Shown here piece after piece: positions 56,001 to 63,888 of a DNA stretch of 64,000 bases. This stretch comes from an uncultured delta proteobacterium (GTDB lineage: Bacteria; Myxococcota; Myxococcia; Myxococcales; 40CM-4-68-19). The notes below the pieces were generated by a model. The model did not search any database, was not told where the DNA came from, and saw only the letters and a program-made list of their open reading frames with translations. The stretch covers positions 62,001 to 126,000 of the forward strand of contig CAIWCD010000052.1 of assembly GCA_903911145.1 (NCBI GenBank). Reading direction: 5' to 3'. Within the stretch, counting starts at the first letter, position 1. Every line of letters begins with the position of its first letter. The translations under genes and the position numbers were made by a program.

Positions 56001-56702
56001 GATCTGCTTGCTCGCCCCCGCGCGCGCGTCGCTGTGCTGCGGCAGGAGTTGCTTGAACGCGACGTCTCGACCGATGTGCCGATCGAGCGCAAGCCAGACC
56101 GACGACTGCCCGCCGCGACCGAACTCTCGCTTGAGCTCATACCGGCCGGGACTCTCCGGCGTCATCGTCTCGCGCTTCTCCGGCAGTGCGGCCTGCGGTT
56201 CGGAACGCGCCTCGCGCAGCTTCACCGGCGGCTGGTTCTCCACCGAGATGTCGAGATCGAGGCTCACCCGCTTCGAACGCGGCCGCTCCTCTGGTTTCGC
56301 CTCGGCAGCACGCCGTGGAGCAGGCGCCTGCTCGGGCGCAAGCTGCTGCTCGGGGATCGTCTCGGTAAACGGCAACGGATCTGCGATCGAACTCGGACTC
56401 ACTGTCCGGATCGGCGCGGCCGCAGGTCTGGCCCGCGGAGGAAGCATGGCAGTCGCGTTTTCAGACTGCTCAGGAATCGTATTCTGACTCTGCGCAAGAG
56501 GCAGCGGCGAGGCCACGAGAGGCTTGCGCACGGGCAGTTGATCGAGCGGGATGGCGAGACGCGGAGGCCCCTTCGCGTTGGCGCTCTCCGCGCGCTCGAC
56601 GCGGCCCCCAAGAGAGGGATCTCGCTGCACAGGCCCGGTCGGGCCGCTGTCGTCGTCGTCAGGCATCGGAAGATCTGCCACCCCTACGGCGGTGCGCCGC
56701 AT
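53046..56702 (-). CDS. Transmembrane Ser/Thr protein kinase with C-terminal WD40 propellers
   Basis: The 1218-residue protein starts with about 185 disordered residues rich in Pro, Ala and Glu. A Hanks-type kinase domain follows (about 187-480): glycine loop FGRGGQSSVW, Lys in DVAFKQLL, catalytic HRDIKPDN, metal-binding LDWGLA (DWG in place of DFG), and TPAYMSPEQ. A transmembrane helix (AVAITAACVIVALGIGSVRV, near residue 520) separates it from about 14 WD40-like repeats (about 580-1190) with LAFSPDGxxLA...DGTxRLW phrases. The WD40 part is on the far side of the membrane and may sense a ligand or scaffold partners. ATG at 56702 follows GGAG by five bases; ATG at 56666 is an alternative. It diverges from the methyltransferase gene. 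Confidence 0.92.
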   Translation of the reverse strand: MRRTAVGVADLPMPDDDDSGPTGPVQRDPSLGGRVERAESANAKGPPRLAIPLDQLPVRKPLVASPLPLAQSQNTIPEQSENATAMLPPRARPAAAPIRTVSPSSIADPLPFTETIPEQQLAPEQAPAPRRAAEAKPEERPRSKRVSLDLDISVENQPPVKLREARSEPQAALPEKRETMTPESPGRYELKREFGRGGQSSVWLALDRHIGRDVAFKQLLPQHSDARAGASKQIISSMGVRFVREARITGQLEHPSIVPVYEVGKRADGSFYYTQKLVRGRTLTDALAACTTLRERLGLLGNFIDLCQAIAYAHKRGVIHRDIKPDNVMVGEFGETVVLDWGLAKQLDADESGGDDDEDLARTQEGDILGTPAYMSPEQATGKKRTVDTQSDVWGLGAVLYEIITGRPPFVGRNLMQMLVAVTKDPIPEPATLQPRVPPELAAIAMRALTRDKALRYQSARELIADVEAFRSGGEVSVFRYTPWLRTARWLRRNRAVAITAACVIVALGIGSVRVSLENAVARRNLAQALLEKSATASRELSWGRAAVYAAAARVEDDSAEARWRAAHRGPIDLEPIQRVNLAGPIDRLALSHDGQLLAYALTGNGLHLVDANGRELHALEIPAESVNQLAFSADSGMLAAAVGSSIFVFNTQSGDALVRLDGAGRVEQLAFSPDGTELAVAAGSAVKLFEVQSWRQLAQLEGHQGAVRGVAFAPDQSGLASTGDDGTLRFWSPLPQRAGQHVEMKMIRAQGHSPVSRLAFAPVGHMLVPASTDGTVRFFDLDANTQQTRLATGQGALVDLAAADRGLVAALGQDSSVILIDTLSQTEVARLEGDDSATAIALSADGNRLASGNRDGKLRLWRVAPGARVGSFDAPVGFGAAVSIALSPSGKQVAAGDSVGHIQIWDCATGKKLSSMELPLGPVGTLAWSPDGNRLAAAGADELVSLLDIQSGQRAVLEGHQGLVRAVAFSRDGKTLASVGQDGLIHLWDAQNQTALTTIQASNAPLFAVTFSRDGLLLAAAGEDRALHLFDAKSHKPRKKIEGSPDVVLALDFSPHSSIIAAAGRDQAIRSFRVSNGKLRSVWNGHGARIHTIAFAPGGEILASASADGTIRLWDVRTGREVVRLERSPEPHALAFSSDGKLLASAGERPAVQLVELDDEHALLSPAAELKKKLAQQKLRFNGIQLLDDAPALLGRAWKNSAAEVSVDVGDSADVSE

Positions 56703-56808
56703 GCAAGCTCCATAGCGCATACCCCGCCGCGATCTCCGCCTCAAGAAAGTGAAGGTCGGTCGTTGCGCGGTGGAGCCAAACGAGCGGGCCTGCTAGAAGG
56801 CTCGCCCC

Positions 56809-57852
56809 ATGCGAAAGACCCTTCTCCCTCATCTCGTGTGCCCGGGCTGCAGCGGCGTGCTGGCTCTGACCATCGATCGCGCAGAGGAGGAGTGGATTGA
56901 AGAAGGCAAGCTCACCTGCGATGCCTGCAGGAAGAGCTGGCCGATCGATCGGGGCGTGCCGGACTTCGTTCCGCGAGATGACCGCAGCGACGTCCAGCAG
57001 ACCACGTCGGGATTCGCGCGAAACTGGGACGAGTTCAACAAGGTCATCAACGCGCACCAGGCGCTCAACGACGAACTCTTCCGCGACTGGATTCTCCCTC
57101 TCGATCCGGAGCAGATCCGCGGGAAGCTCGTGCTGGAAGCCGGCTGCGGAATGGGCCGCTGGCTTCGCGTCGCAGCATCCTATGGGCCGCGTGTGCTGAT
57201 CGGTCTCGACTATTCAGCGATTGCCTTCACGGCCGCAAAGAACCTGCGCGACCTGCCCGACGTGCATATCGTCCGCGCCGATATCCTGCATATGCCGCTC
57301 AAGCGGGAGATCGAACTGACCTACTGCCTCGGCGTCGTGCACCACACGCCCGACCCCGCCCGCACGTTCGATGCGCTCGTCGACAAGCTTGCCGATGACG
57401 GCCTGATGACCGTCTGGGTCTATGGCGCGGAGAACAACGGCTGGATTCATCACGTCGTCACGCCGCTGCGCGAGAAGGTGACGAGCAGGCTGCCGCACGC
57501 GATCCTCAGCGGAATCTCGACGTCGCTGGCGCTTGTGCTCTATGGCGCCGCAGCGTCCTATAAGCTCGGGTTCGAGAAGCTCGGCTTCCCCTACGCTGAT
57601 TACTTGCGATATCTGCGGAGATATCCGTTCAAGTATATGGAGCATATCGTCTACGACCACCTCGTTCCGCGCATCGCCTACTATCTGTCGCGCGAAGAGC
57701 TGCTCGGTTGGGTGTCGAAGAACAACGTGTTCTTCAATCTGACCGCGCGGAACGGGAACTCGTGGCGGCTCCTCGTTTCACGCGATCGCACGCGGATTCC
57801 AGACGCAGCAGATCCCCATTCAGCCGCGCCGGGAGCGGCTTTGCGCACGTAG
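56809..57852 (+). CDS. SAM-dependent methyltransferase with N-terminal Trm112-like zinc ribbon
   Basis: The protein has 347 residues. The N-terminus LVCPGCSGVLAL...LTCDACRKSWPIDRGVPDFVP is a Trm112-like zinc ribbon (CxxC...CxxC). A class I methyltransferase core follows: VLEAGCGMGRWLRVAA, IGLDYSAIAF, IVRADILHMPLK, and the GVVHHTPDP motif. The C-terminal third has a hydrophobic stretch (about residues 232-250). It may methylate a lipid or natural product; substrate unknown. An upstream TGCTAGAAG resembles the -10 elements of moaA and bioB but also contains a GAAGG ribosome-binding site. Confidence 0.8.
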   Translation: MRKTLLPHLVCPGCSGVLALTIDRAEEEWIEEGKLTCDACRKSWPIDRGVPDFVPRDDRSDVQQTTSGFARNWDEFNKVINAHQALNDELFRDWILPLDPEQIRGKLVLEAGCGMGRWLRVAASYGPRVLIGLDYSAIAFTAAKNLRDLPDVHIVRADILHMPLKREIELTYCLGVVHHTPDPARTFDALVDKLADDGLMTVWVYGAENNGWIHHVVTPLREKVTSRLPHAILSGISTSLALVLYGAAASYKLGFEKLGFPYADYLRYLRRYPFKYMEHIVYDHLVPRIAYYLSREELLGWVSKNNVFFNLTARNGNSWRLLVSRDRTRIPDAADPHSAAPGAALRT

Positions 57853-57859
57853 CAGTGGT

Positions 57860-58345
57860 TCAGCGCGCGACGCGGTCCGTGCGCGCGAGCGAGGCATTGC
57901 TCGCGCCGACCATGCCCTCACGACCGAGAAGCTTGCGCTCCGCTGCGTCCATCCGCTTCGCGCTGCGCGCATCTTGATGATCGTGGCCGAGGCAGTGCAG
58001 CAGCCCGTGCGCGAGTAGGCGGCGAAGCTCGACGGCGAGTGTCCAGCCGCCCTCTTCGGCCTGGCGAATCGCGGTGTGCAGCGAGATCACCACGTCGCCG
58101 ATCGGCCCGACCGCACGAGCAGCGACGCCCGGCTCCTCTTGCGGAAACGAAAGCACGTCAGTCGACGCATCCTTCGCGCGATGCGAACGATTGAGCACGC
58201 GGATGCGCCGATCCGAGACGAGCGTCAGCGAGAGTTCACGCGACGCAAGGCCCATTGCAGCGAGTTGCTCGCGCGCCGAAACGCGCAACACCCGCGACGC
58301 AGCGAGCGCACGCGGGTGTTTGACCTCGAGAGAAAAGAGCACCAT
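57860..58345 (-). CDS. ybeY: Endoribonuclease YbeY (16S rRNA maturation)
   Basis: YbeY is a zinc-dependent RNase needed for 16S rRNA 3'-end processing and ribosome quality control. The 161-residue protein has the metal motif HGLLHCLGHDH (H-x3-H-x5-H, near residue 113) and the preceding DVLSFPQEE and GDVVISLHTA segments. The C-terminal region of about 40 residues is slightly longer than usual. It converges with the methyltransferase gene and is followed upstream, same strand, by the metallophosphoesterase-like gene. The usual neighbours phoH and era are not present. Confidence 0.93.
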   Translation of the reverse strand: MVLFSLEVKHPRALAASRVLRVSAREQLAAMGLASRELSLTLVSDRRIRVLNRSHRAKDASTDVLSFPQEEPGVAARAVGPIGDVVISLHTAIRQAEEGGWTLAVELRRLLAHGLLHCLGHDHQDARSAKRMDAAERKLLGREGMVGASNASLARTDRVAR

Positions 58346-58363
58346 CGAGCGACGCAGGCGCGG

Positions 58364-59464
58364 CTACGGCTTGACCTGCACCTCTGCGCCATTTCCCTCG
58401 ACGCGATCGGTGTGCGGGATCGGAGTCTCCTCGCCGTCCTTCGCGGGAGCGGGCGGCTTGATCGGCTTCGGGGTGCCGATCGGCGCCGCGACGAGCGGTT
58501 GCCACTCTCCCTTGCCTCCCTGGATCGTCAGGATCGCGGCCATCCCGTGGCTGATATGTCCGCCGTTGAGCGACCACGGATCGGAGAACGCCGGCCCCGG
58601 ATTGACCACCAGAGAGGAGACGAACGTGCCCGGCTTGACCGGGTGCGTGCCGTCGAGATCGGTGGCGCGGCCGCCAGACTCGAGAATGTGCCCGAAGATG
58701 CCGAACTCGATCTTCGCGGTCTTCATCGCTGCCGCCATGTCCGGATCACCGACGTTCTTTCCCTCGGTGGAGACATCGAGCGCGGCCTTGCCCGACTGGC
58801 GCGGAGGGCCGTGCGAGATGAGGACGACCGGGCTCTTCGCGCCGCGCGCGAGCTTGCCGATCTCTGCCACGTCATCCGCCTTGTAGAGGCAGCCCGACGT
58901 CTCGGCGATGAAGCGGCGATCGTAGTAGCCGGGCATCGAGACGAGCGTAAAGCCGTCAGCATCGACGCGGCGGACGAGGTCGAGATTGATCACGCTCTTG
59001 TTCTTGCGGAAGGCAGCGAGCACGCCGCGATTGAAGGCGCTGCCCGACTCGGAGTTCCCGATCACGACGTAGACGGGAACGCCCTGCTCGCCGAGCCAGG
59101 TGAACAGCGTCGCGATCGTCGAGTCCTGATCATCGACGCCGTACGCCGAATCGCCGTCGACGACAATCGCGTTGACGCCCGCCTTCTTGAACGCCGCGAT
59201 AAACGTCTCGAGGTTGTTCTGCGTCTCGGGTCCGAAATCCTTGATCGCAGCGAGGACGCCGATGCGCGCCGGGCCCTTCCTCGCGGCGTCCGCCTTCACT
59301 TCGGCGTGGGAACCAGTCACGGTGAACGTGTGGCCGGCGGCGCTCCACGTCTCGGGGGCGCCCGCAGGCTGGTCGGGATTGCCGACGCAGACCGTCTCGC
59401 TGTCCTGTTGGTACTGCTCGTACGAGCCGGCGGCGGCGATGAGCGCGATGGCGAGGGTAAGCAC
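58364..59464 (-). CDS. Secreted metallophosphoesterase-fold protein with altered metal-ligand motifs
   Basis: The 366-residue protein has a signal-like N-terminus (MLTLAIALIAAAGS). The core follows the calcineurin-like order RIGVLAAIKDF...VDGDSAYGV...VVIGNSESG...VVLISHGPPR...FGIFGHI. The usual DxH of motif I is missing (KDF), GNH is replaced by GNS, and the last motif is GHI rather than GHTH. GD and SHG are retained. It may bind one metal, act on an unusual substrate, or be inactive. The start is GTG at 59464 next to GGAGAG. A Pro-rich tail ends the protein. Confidence 0.65.
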   Translation of the reverse strand: MLTLAIALIAAAGSYEQYQQDSETVCVGNPDQPAGAPETWSAAGHTFTVTGSHAEVKADAARKGPARIGVLAAIKDFGPETQNNLETFIAAFKKAGVNAIVVDGDSAYGVDDQDSTIATLFTWLGEQGVPVYVVIGNSESGSAFNRGVLAAFRKNKSVINLDLVRRVDADGFTLVSMPGYYDRRFIAETSGCLYKADDVAEIGKLARGAKSPVVLISHGPPRQSGKAALDVSTEGKNVGDPDMAAAMKTAKIEFGIFGHILESGGRATDLDGTHPVKPGTFVSSLVVNPGPAFSDPWSLNGGHISHGMAAILTIQGGKGEWQPLVAAPIGTPKPIKPPAPAKDGEETPIPHTDRVEGNGAEVQVKP

Positions 59465-59515
59465 AAGCTCTCCGGTGCACGACGGGGAATTGAACGTCGC
59501 GCGGGAAACGCCGCC

Positions 59516-59543
59516 ATTAGCGCAATTCGACGACTCGCGTCAA
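59516..59543 (-). promoter_or_regulatory. Predicted promoter of the metallophosphoesterase-like gene
   Basis: On the minus strand TTGACG (59538-59543), a 16-base spacer and GCTAAT (59516-59521) lie about 50 bases before the GTG start at 59464. Both hexamers are moderate matches to the housekeeping consensus. Confidence 0.4.
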
Positions 59544-59566
59544 TCCGACGCAGGAATGGATGCGTC

Positions 59567-60553
59567 CTACTGCCCGCCTGAACCGTGGCAGCGCACCGCG
59601 AGCAGTGCACCATCATGGCCTGTCCAGTTCGCAGCATCGGCAGCGCCCTGAGCAGGCGGTTCGCCGACCACGAGCGCCTGGTAGGTGCGCGCGTGTTGAA
59701 GGCAGCGCCACGACAGCATGCTCCATCGCACCAGCCGCCCGTCGAGAACGGCCTCGCCGCGCAGCACGATCGCGGGATGGCCCTGCGGTCCGTTCGAGTG
59801 CTCACCAACTGCGACGTGCACCTCGTGCAGTCCGGCCGCTTCGATCCAGGCGGGCGCGAGATGCGCGGCGACCACGAGATCATCGCTGAGCGCCGCCTTG
59901 CGTCCGGCAAAGACGATCTCGAGCGCATCGCCGCGCAGGTAGACCGCGCTCGCAGACGTGCGCCGCGCGAGGACCCAACCGTCGCCCAGAGAAGCGACAT
60001 TCACGCTCGGGATCTGCGCGCTCGCTGCGCGCGTATGCGCATCGTGGCAATGGACGCTCGCTGCCTCGGTGGCGAACGCAAGCTCGCGCTCTGCAGCTCC
60101 ATCGCGCAGCAATCGGAAGATGCGGCCGCTCCTCTCGCACCGCCAGATGAGCGCCTCTCCGTCGGCTCCGCGGATGAGTGCAGCCGGATGTCCATCGACA
60201 GACCACTCCAGTGTCTCATCGCTTCGGTCTGCCGCATCTCCCGCAGTCAGACTGCGCAGGCTTGCGGCGCTTCGGATGATCGTCGCGTGGGCAAGCTCCG
60301 CGGCCTCGAGCGCCTCTTCATCGGTCGGCGGGCCCGCGCGTGGGTCGGGATCCCAGGAGAGGCGCACGCGCCATCTTCCAGGCTCGACGTGCTCGACGAA
60401 CCCATCGGTCGGCTCTGCGGAGGCCGAGCGCGTGCGGCCCAACGGCATGGCGATCGAAACGCCCGCAACTCTCTCGAGCGCGAGCTCCTTCGGCTTGCAC
60501 CCGCCCAGGCCAAGCAGCGCCAGAACGGCGAGCAGCGCGCGCGATTTCGCCAT
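59567..60553 (-). CDS. Lipoprotein of unknown function
   Basis: The 328-residue protein has a clear lipoprotein signal (MAKSRALLAVLALLGLGGC). I recognise no domain. It is a mixed alpha/beta protein with Cys residues in LIWRCERSG, ASVHCHDAH, LSWRCLQHA and LAVRCHGSG. The repeated W-R-C context suggests two related halves, each with disulfide-type Cys. It starts 14 bases after the acyl-CoA dehydrogenase stop and is probably co-transcribed with it, perhaps only by position. Confidence 0.65.
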   Translation of the reverse strand: MAKSRALLAVLALLGLGGCKPKELALERVAGVSIAMPLGRTRSASAEPTDGFVEHVEPGRWRVRLSWDPDPRAGPPTDEEALEAAELAHATIIRSAASLRSLTAGDAADRSDETLEWSVDGHPAALIRGADGEALIWRCERSGRIFRLLRDGAAERELAFATEAASVHCHDAHTRAASAQIPSVNVASLGDGWVLARRTSASAVYLRGDALEIVFAGRKAALSDDLVVAAHLAPAWIEAAGLHEVHVAVGEHSNGPQGHPAIVLRGEAVLDGRLVRWSMLSWRCLQHARTYQALVVGEPPAQGAADAANWTGHDGALLAVRCHGSGGQ

Positions 60554-60567
60554 AAATGACCGGCCGG

Positions 60568-61725
60568 TCAGAAACCCGGAACCAGCTTGGAGATGATCTC
60601 CTTCATGATCTCGCTCGCGCCGCCGCCGATGGTGATCAGACGCGCGTCGACGAAGGCCCGCGCGATGTGGCTCTCGGTGACGTAGCCCATGCCGCCGTGG
60701 ATCTGCTGGCAGTCGTAGACGACCTTCTGCATCAGGTCGCCCGCGAACAGCTTGGCCATGCTGATCTCCTTCGTCGCCGGCTCTCCTCGCGCGAAGAGGT
60801 CGCACGCCCGATAGGCGAGCCAACGCGCCGCTTCGATCGCAGTGAGGTGCTCGACCAGTTTGTGCTTCCAGACCTGCATCTTGATGAGCGGCTTGCCGAA
60901 CGCCGTGCGCTCGTTGCCGTACTGGATGGCGTCGTCGACCATCTGCTGCATCCCCGCAACCGCGCCCACCGCAGCGCAGAGCCGCTCGCCCTGGAAGTTG
61001 GTCATGATGTGATAGAAGCCCGCGTTCTCCTCGCCGAGCAGATAGCGCGCGGGAACCTTGCAATCCTCGAAGAAGAGCAGCGCGGTGTCGCTCGAGAGAT
61101 TGCCGATCTTCGACAGCTTCTTGCCAATCGAAAACCCCTTCACGTCGGTGGGGAACGTCAGCAGCGAGATTCCGCCGTAGCCGACTTCGCCGGTGCGCAC
61201 GGCGAGCGTGACGAAGTCGGCGCGCGTGCCGTTGGTGATCCACATCTTCGCGCCGTTGATCACGAAGTCGTCGCCGACGCGGCGCGCGGTGGTCTTGAGG
61301 TTGGCGACGTCGCTGCCCGCGTCCGGTTCGGAGACGCCGAGCGCCGCGATCTTCTCGCCCGCGAGGGCCGGCGCAAGGAACAGCTTCTTCTGCTCGTCGG
61401 TGCCGATCTCGTTGATGATCGGCGTCGCCATCTGCGCCTGCACCAGCATCGCCATGTTGACGCCGGCGTTGCGGCTCTTCACCAGTTCCTCTGCGAGCAC
61501 AACGACGTGCCAGTAGTCGCCACCGCCGCCCACCGACTCGGGATAGCCGACGCCGAGCGCACCGAGCGCGGCCATTCCCGTGAAGACTTCACGCGGAAAG
61601 ATTCCCGCCGCGTCCCAATCGGCCGCGTGAGGCGCAAGCTCGCGCTCGACATAGGCGCGCAGCGAGGCGCGGAAGAGATCGTGCTCAGGCGTAAAGGGAG
61701 GAAAGATCGGCGTCCCGGTGCTCAT
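60568..61725 (-). CDS. Acyl-CoA dehydrogenase
   Basis: The 385-residue FAD enzyme catalyses alpha,beta-dehydrogenation of acyl-CoA in beta-oxidation or branched-chain amino-acid breakdown. Signatures are GVSEPDAGSDVANLKTTA, WITNGTRADF, and ERTAFGKPLIKMQVWKHKL. YDCQQIHGGMGYVTE near the C-terminus is also typical. The usual catalytic Glu of the short/medium-chain enzymes (YEGT) is replaced here by a GGGAS segment. A Glu in NFQGERLCAA occupies the alternative position used by isovaleryl-CoA and long-chain dehydrogenases. AGGAG lies seven bases before the ATG. A FadR-type palindrome 26 bases upstream suggests control by acyl-CoA. Confidence 0.94.
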   Translation of the reverse strand: MSTGTPIFPPFTPEHDLFRASLRAYVERELAPHAADWDAAGIFPREVFTGMAALGALGVGYPESVGGGGDYWHVVVLAEELVKSRNAGVNMAMLVQAQMATPIINEIGTDEQKKLFLAPALAGEKIAALGVSEPDAGSDVANLKTTARRVGDDFVINGAKMWITNGTRADFVTLAVRTGEVGYGGISLLTFPTDVKGFSIGKKLSKIGNLSSDTALLFFEDCKVPARYLLGEENAGFYHIMTNFQGERLCAAVGAVAGMQQMVDDAIQYGNERTAFGKPLIKMQVWKHKLVEHLTAIEAARWLAYRACDLFARGEPATKEISMAKLFAGDLMQKVVYDCQQIHGGMGYVTESHIARAFVDARLITIGGGASEIMKEIISKLVPGF

Positions 61726-61750
61726 GCGCAGCTCCTGCGTTCGCGAAAAA

Positions 61751-61768
61751 TGAATGAGGACTCATTCA
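61751..61768. promoter_or_regulatory. FadR-type operator TGAATGAG-GA-CTCATTCA
   Basis: This perfect 8+8 palindrome with a 2-base centre lies 26 bases upstream of the acyl-CoA dehydrogenase start. Both TGAATGA/TCATTCA arms match the published Bacillus subtilis FadR (TetR-family) box TGAATGAMTANTCATTCA. A TetR-family regulator that releases DNA on binding long-chain acyl-CoA is a reasonable expectation. No such gene is adjacent; the TetR gene at 16632 has different half-sites next to it. The other bases of the 120-base gap hold nothing recognised. Confidence 0.7.
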
Positions 61769-61845
61769 GAAAGGCGCGGACGCTATCACGAGGAGCGAAG
61801 AGTCAAAGCGCCGCAACACGTTCGCGCGCCGAGCGCTGGCCGGAA

Positions 61846-63888
61846 CTACTCGCAGGCTCCCATCGAAGCATTGCCGGTGCCGCGTGCGTCGTGGCCAAAG
61901 CGCGACCAGCCTGGAGCAAGGCCACGGCTGTCGGTGGCGATCGAGCTGACGAATCCCGCGGCGTCGCCAAGATAGAGCGTGCCATCGCAGCCAATGGTCG
62001 GGCTTGAGGCGGTCGCCGCGCCGGGGAGAGGCAGCGACCAGAGCAGCCCGCCGGCGGGAGCGAACGCATAGAGCGTGCGTTCGGCCGCCAGGTAGACCGT
62101 GCCATCCGCGCCGACCGCAGGAGTCGACTCGACGTTGGCCGCACCCGCGATGCTGATGGGCGCGTAGGCCGGAGGAGCCGCAGCAGCGCTGCTGTTCGCG
62201 GTGGGAGCGAGCGAGCCGACGTCGTCGAGCGCGAGAAGTGTGCCGAAGGCGAAGACAGGAGAGGAGAGCACCTTGTCGGCGAGGGGCGCGGGAGTCGCGC
62301 GCGGCGCACCATTGGCGGCGAGCATCAGCAGTCGGCCGCTCTCGTCAGCGAAGGCGATGCCGTCCGCACCCAGCGCGGGCGAGGCGCTGATCTGTGCGCC
62401 CGTCGCGACGCTCCATTTCTCGATAAAGGCGAAGCGGCCCTGCGCGTCGCTCGAAACTCCGAGCGCGTGGGCCTTGGAGTCATCGCCACCGACGTAGATC
62501 GTCCCGTCGAGATCGATGGCGGGGCTCGTTCGGCCACCCGAGACAGGAGCGAAGAGGGTGCAGGAGCGCATGCCGTTCGCGCGAACGAATCCGGTCGTTC
62601 CCTCGAGGAGAAAGAGGCCACCCGCGACCGCGTCGCTGCCGAGCATGAAGGTGCCGGTGTTGACGAGCGCGATCGCTTCCATCGAGACGCCGCTCGAGCC
62701 GATTCCAGCGATCGAAGCGATCGCCGGAGAGGAGCGGAAGCTCAGGCCGGTCGGAAGATCGGCGCAACTCCAGAGAAGCGCGCCGGTGTCGGGATCGATC
62801 GCGCGCACCTCGCCTCCTTCGCTCGCGGCATACAGCGCATGGGCGCCTCGTGCGGGTGAGGCGCTCACAGGGCCGGCGAGCGTGCGGGACCAGAGCGGTG
62901 CTGCGGTCGCTCGATCGAGCGAGAGGATGTTGCCTGCGTCGGTGCCGATGAAGAGGTGGTGCGCGTCGATCACGGGAGAGCTGCGGATGGGCAGCCCCCC
63001 GCCGACTGAGCGGCTCCAGAGCGCGCGCGTCACCGGGACCGCGCCATTCATCGTCGCTTCGTTGCCGAGAAGATCGCGCGCCCGCACGCCGAGCGCGAGC
63101 GGACCTGTGCCGGCGAGGAAGTCCGGGGCAGCCAGAGGCACACGGAAGCTCCACTCCTGCGCGGAGAGACGCGTGCCGGAGATCGCGAGCATTCCCGGCG
63201 CGACGACGACCGGGGTCGCCGCGTCGATCCCGACTCCGTCATCGATGATGCGCGCGCGGATCTCGATGGTCTCCGTCCGGAGGAAGTTCGCTCCGCGCGG
63301 CGTTGGCAGGGAGAGCTCGATGTGCGGGCCGGTCCGATCAATCCGGATGCGGCGCGCGCCGCCGCTGTAGCTCTGGCCCGCAGCGAGGATGACCGGTTCG
63401 AGTTTCCAGTCGCGCTCCTCAAGAGCGCCAGCGTCAAAGAGACCGCGGTAGAGACCATCGGCCGCGAGAACCACCGGCACGAGCACCGTCGACACGCCGA
63501 CGCCATTGAGCGGCGTCAATCGCACCGCTGCCGTCACGGCAGGAGCTGGCGTCGAGATCGACAGCGCGAGTGAGACAGCGCCAGTCGCTACGCCCTGGCC
63601 GTCAGAGGGAGAGACCCACGAGACAGACGGAGGCGCATCAAGCGCGCAGGTGCCGTCGTCGCAGTGCAGCCCGCTCGCACAAGGATCCGAACAGGTGCGC
63701 GGCGCGCGCGTCTCGCAAAGCCCGCCCGTGCAGGCGAGGCCATAGCCGCAGTCGTTGTCGGTGCTGCACTGCCCGCCCGGATGAGGGATGCAGGCCGCGA
63801 ACAGCGCGGCACAGACAGAGACCAGAAGCAGGCGCGCCATACCCAACATAGATATCTGCTTATCGTTATATGCAACTTTGATTATCAT
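61846..63888 (-). CDS. Lipoprotein: Cys-rich segment, Ig-like domain and PQQ-like beta-propeller (second cassette copy)
   Basis: The 680-residue lipoprotein has lipobox ALFAAC at residue 33. A Cys-rich segment (CSTDNDCGYGLACTGGLC...CSDPCASGLHCDDGTC) follows, then one or two Ig-like domains (about 87-285). The PQQ-like beta-propeller (about 290-680) has repeated LWSRxLAGPVxASPAxG and GTxYxGxDxxxxxAL phrases and ends GWSRFGHDARGTGNAS. The order of parts is that of the larger lipoprotein at 32980. ATG at 63888 overlaps the stop of the preceding gene (TAATG) and follows AAGGGAAG. The first 16 codons are oddly A+T-rich and contain a -10-like TATAAC, so initiation at ATG 63849 or 63840 from an internal promoter is possible. 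Confidence 0.8.
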   Translation of the reverse strand: MIIKVAYNDKQISMLGMARLLLVSVCAALFAACIPHPGGQCSTDNDCGYGLACTGGLCETRAPRTCSDPCASGLHCDDGTCALDAPPSVSWVSPSDGQGVATGAVSLALSISTPAPAVTAAVRLTPLNGVGVSTVLVPVVLAADGLYRGLFDAGALEERDWKLEPVILAAGQSYSGGARRIRIDRTGPHIELSLPTPRGANFLRTETIEIRARIIDDGVGIDAATPVVVAPGMLAISGTRLSAQEWSFRVPLAAPDFLAGTGPLALGVRARDLLGNEATMNGAVPVTRALWSRSVGGGLPIRSSPVIDAHHLFIGTDAGNILSLDRATAAPLWSRTLAGPVSASPARGAHALYAASEGGEVRAIDPDTGALLWSCADLPTGLSFRSSPAIASIAGIGSSGVSMEAIALVNTGTFMLGSDAVAGGLFLLEGTTGFVRANGMRSCTLFAPVSGGRTSPAIDLDGTIYVGGDDSKAHALGVSSDAQGRFAFIEKWSVATGAQISASPALGADGIAFADESGRLLMLAANGAPRATPAPLADKVLSSPVFAFGTLLALDDVGSLAPTANSSAAAAPPAYAPISIAGAANVESTPAVGADGTVYLAAERTLYAFAPAGGLLWSLPLPGAATASSPTIGCDGTLYLGDAAGFVSSIATDSRGLAPGWSRFGHDARGTGNASMGACE

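Noticed and set aside
54405-56900. An 831-codon plus-strand frame antisense to the kinase gene
   Set aside because: Arg/His/Leu-rich product without domain features, no ribosome-binding site, and the opposite strand has a complete kinase-WD40 protein.
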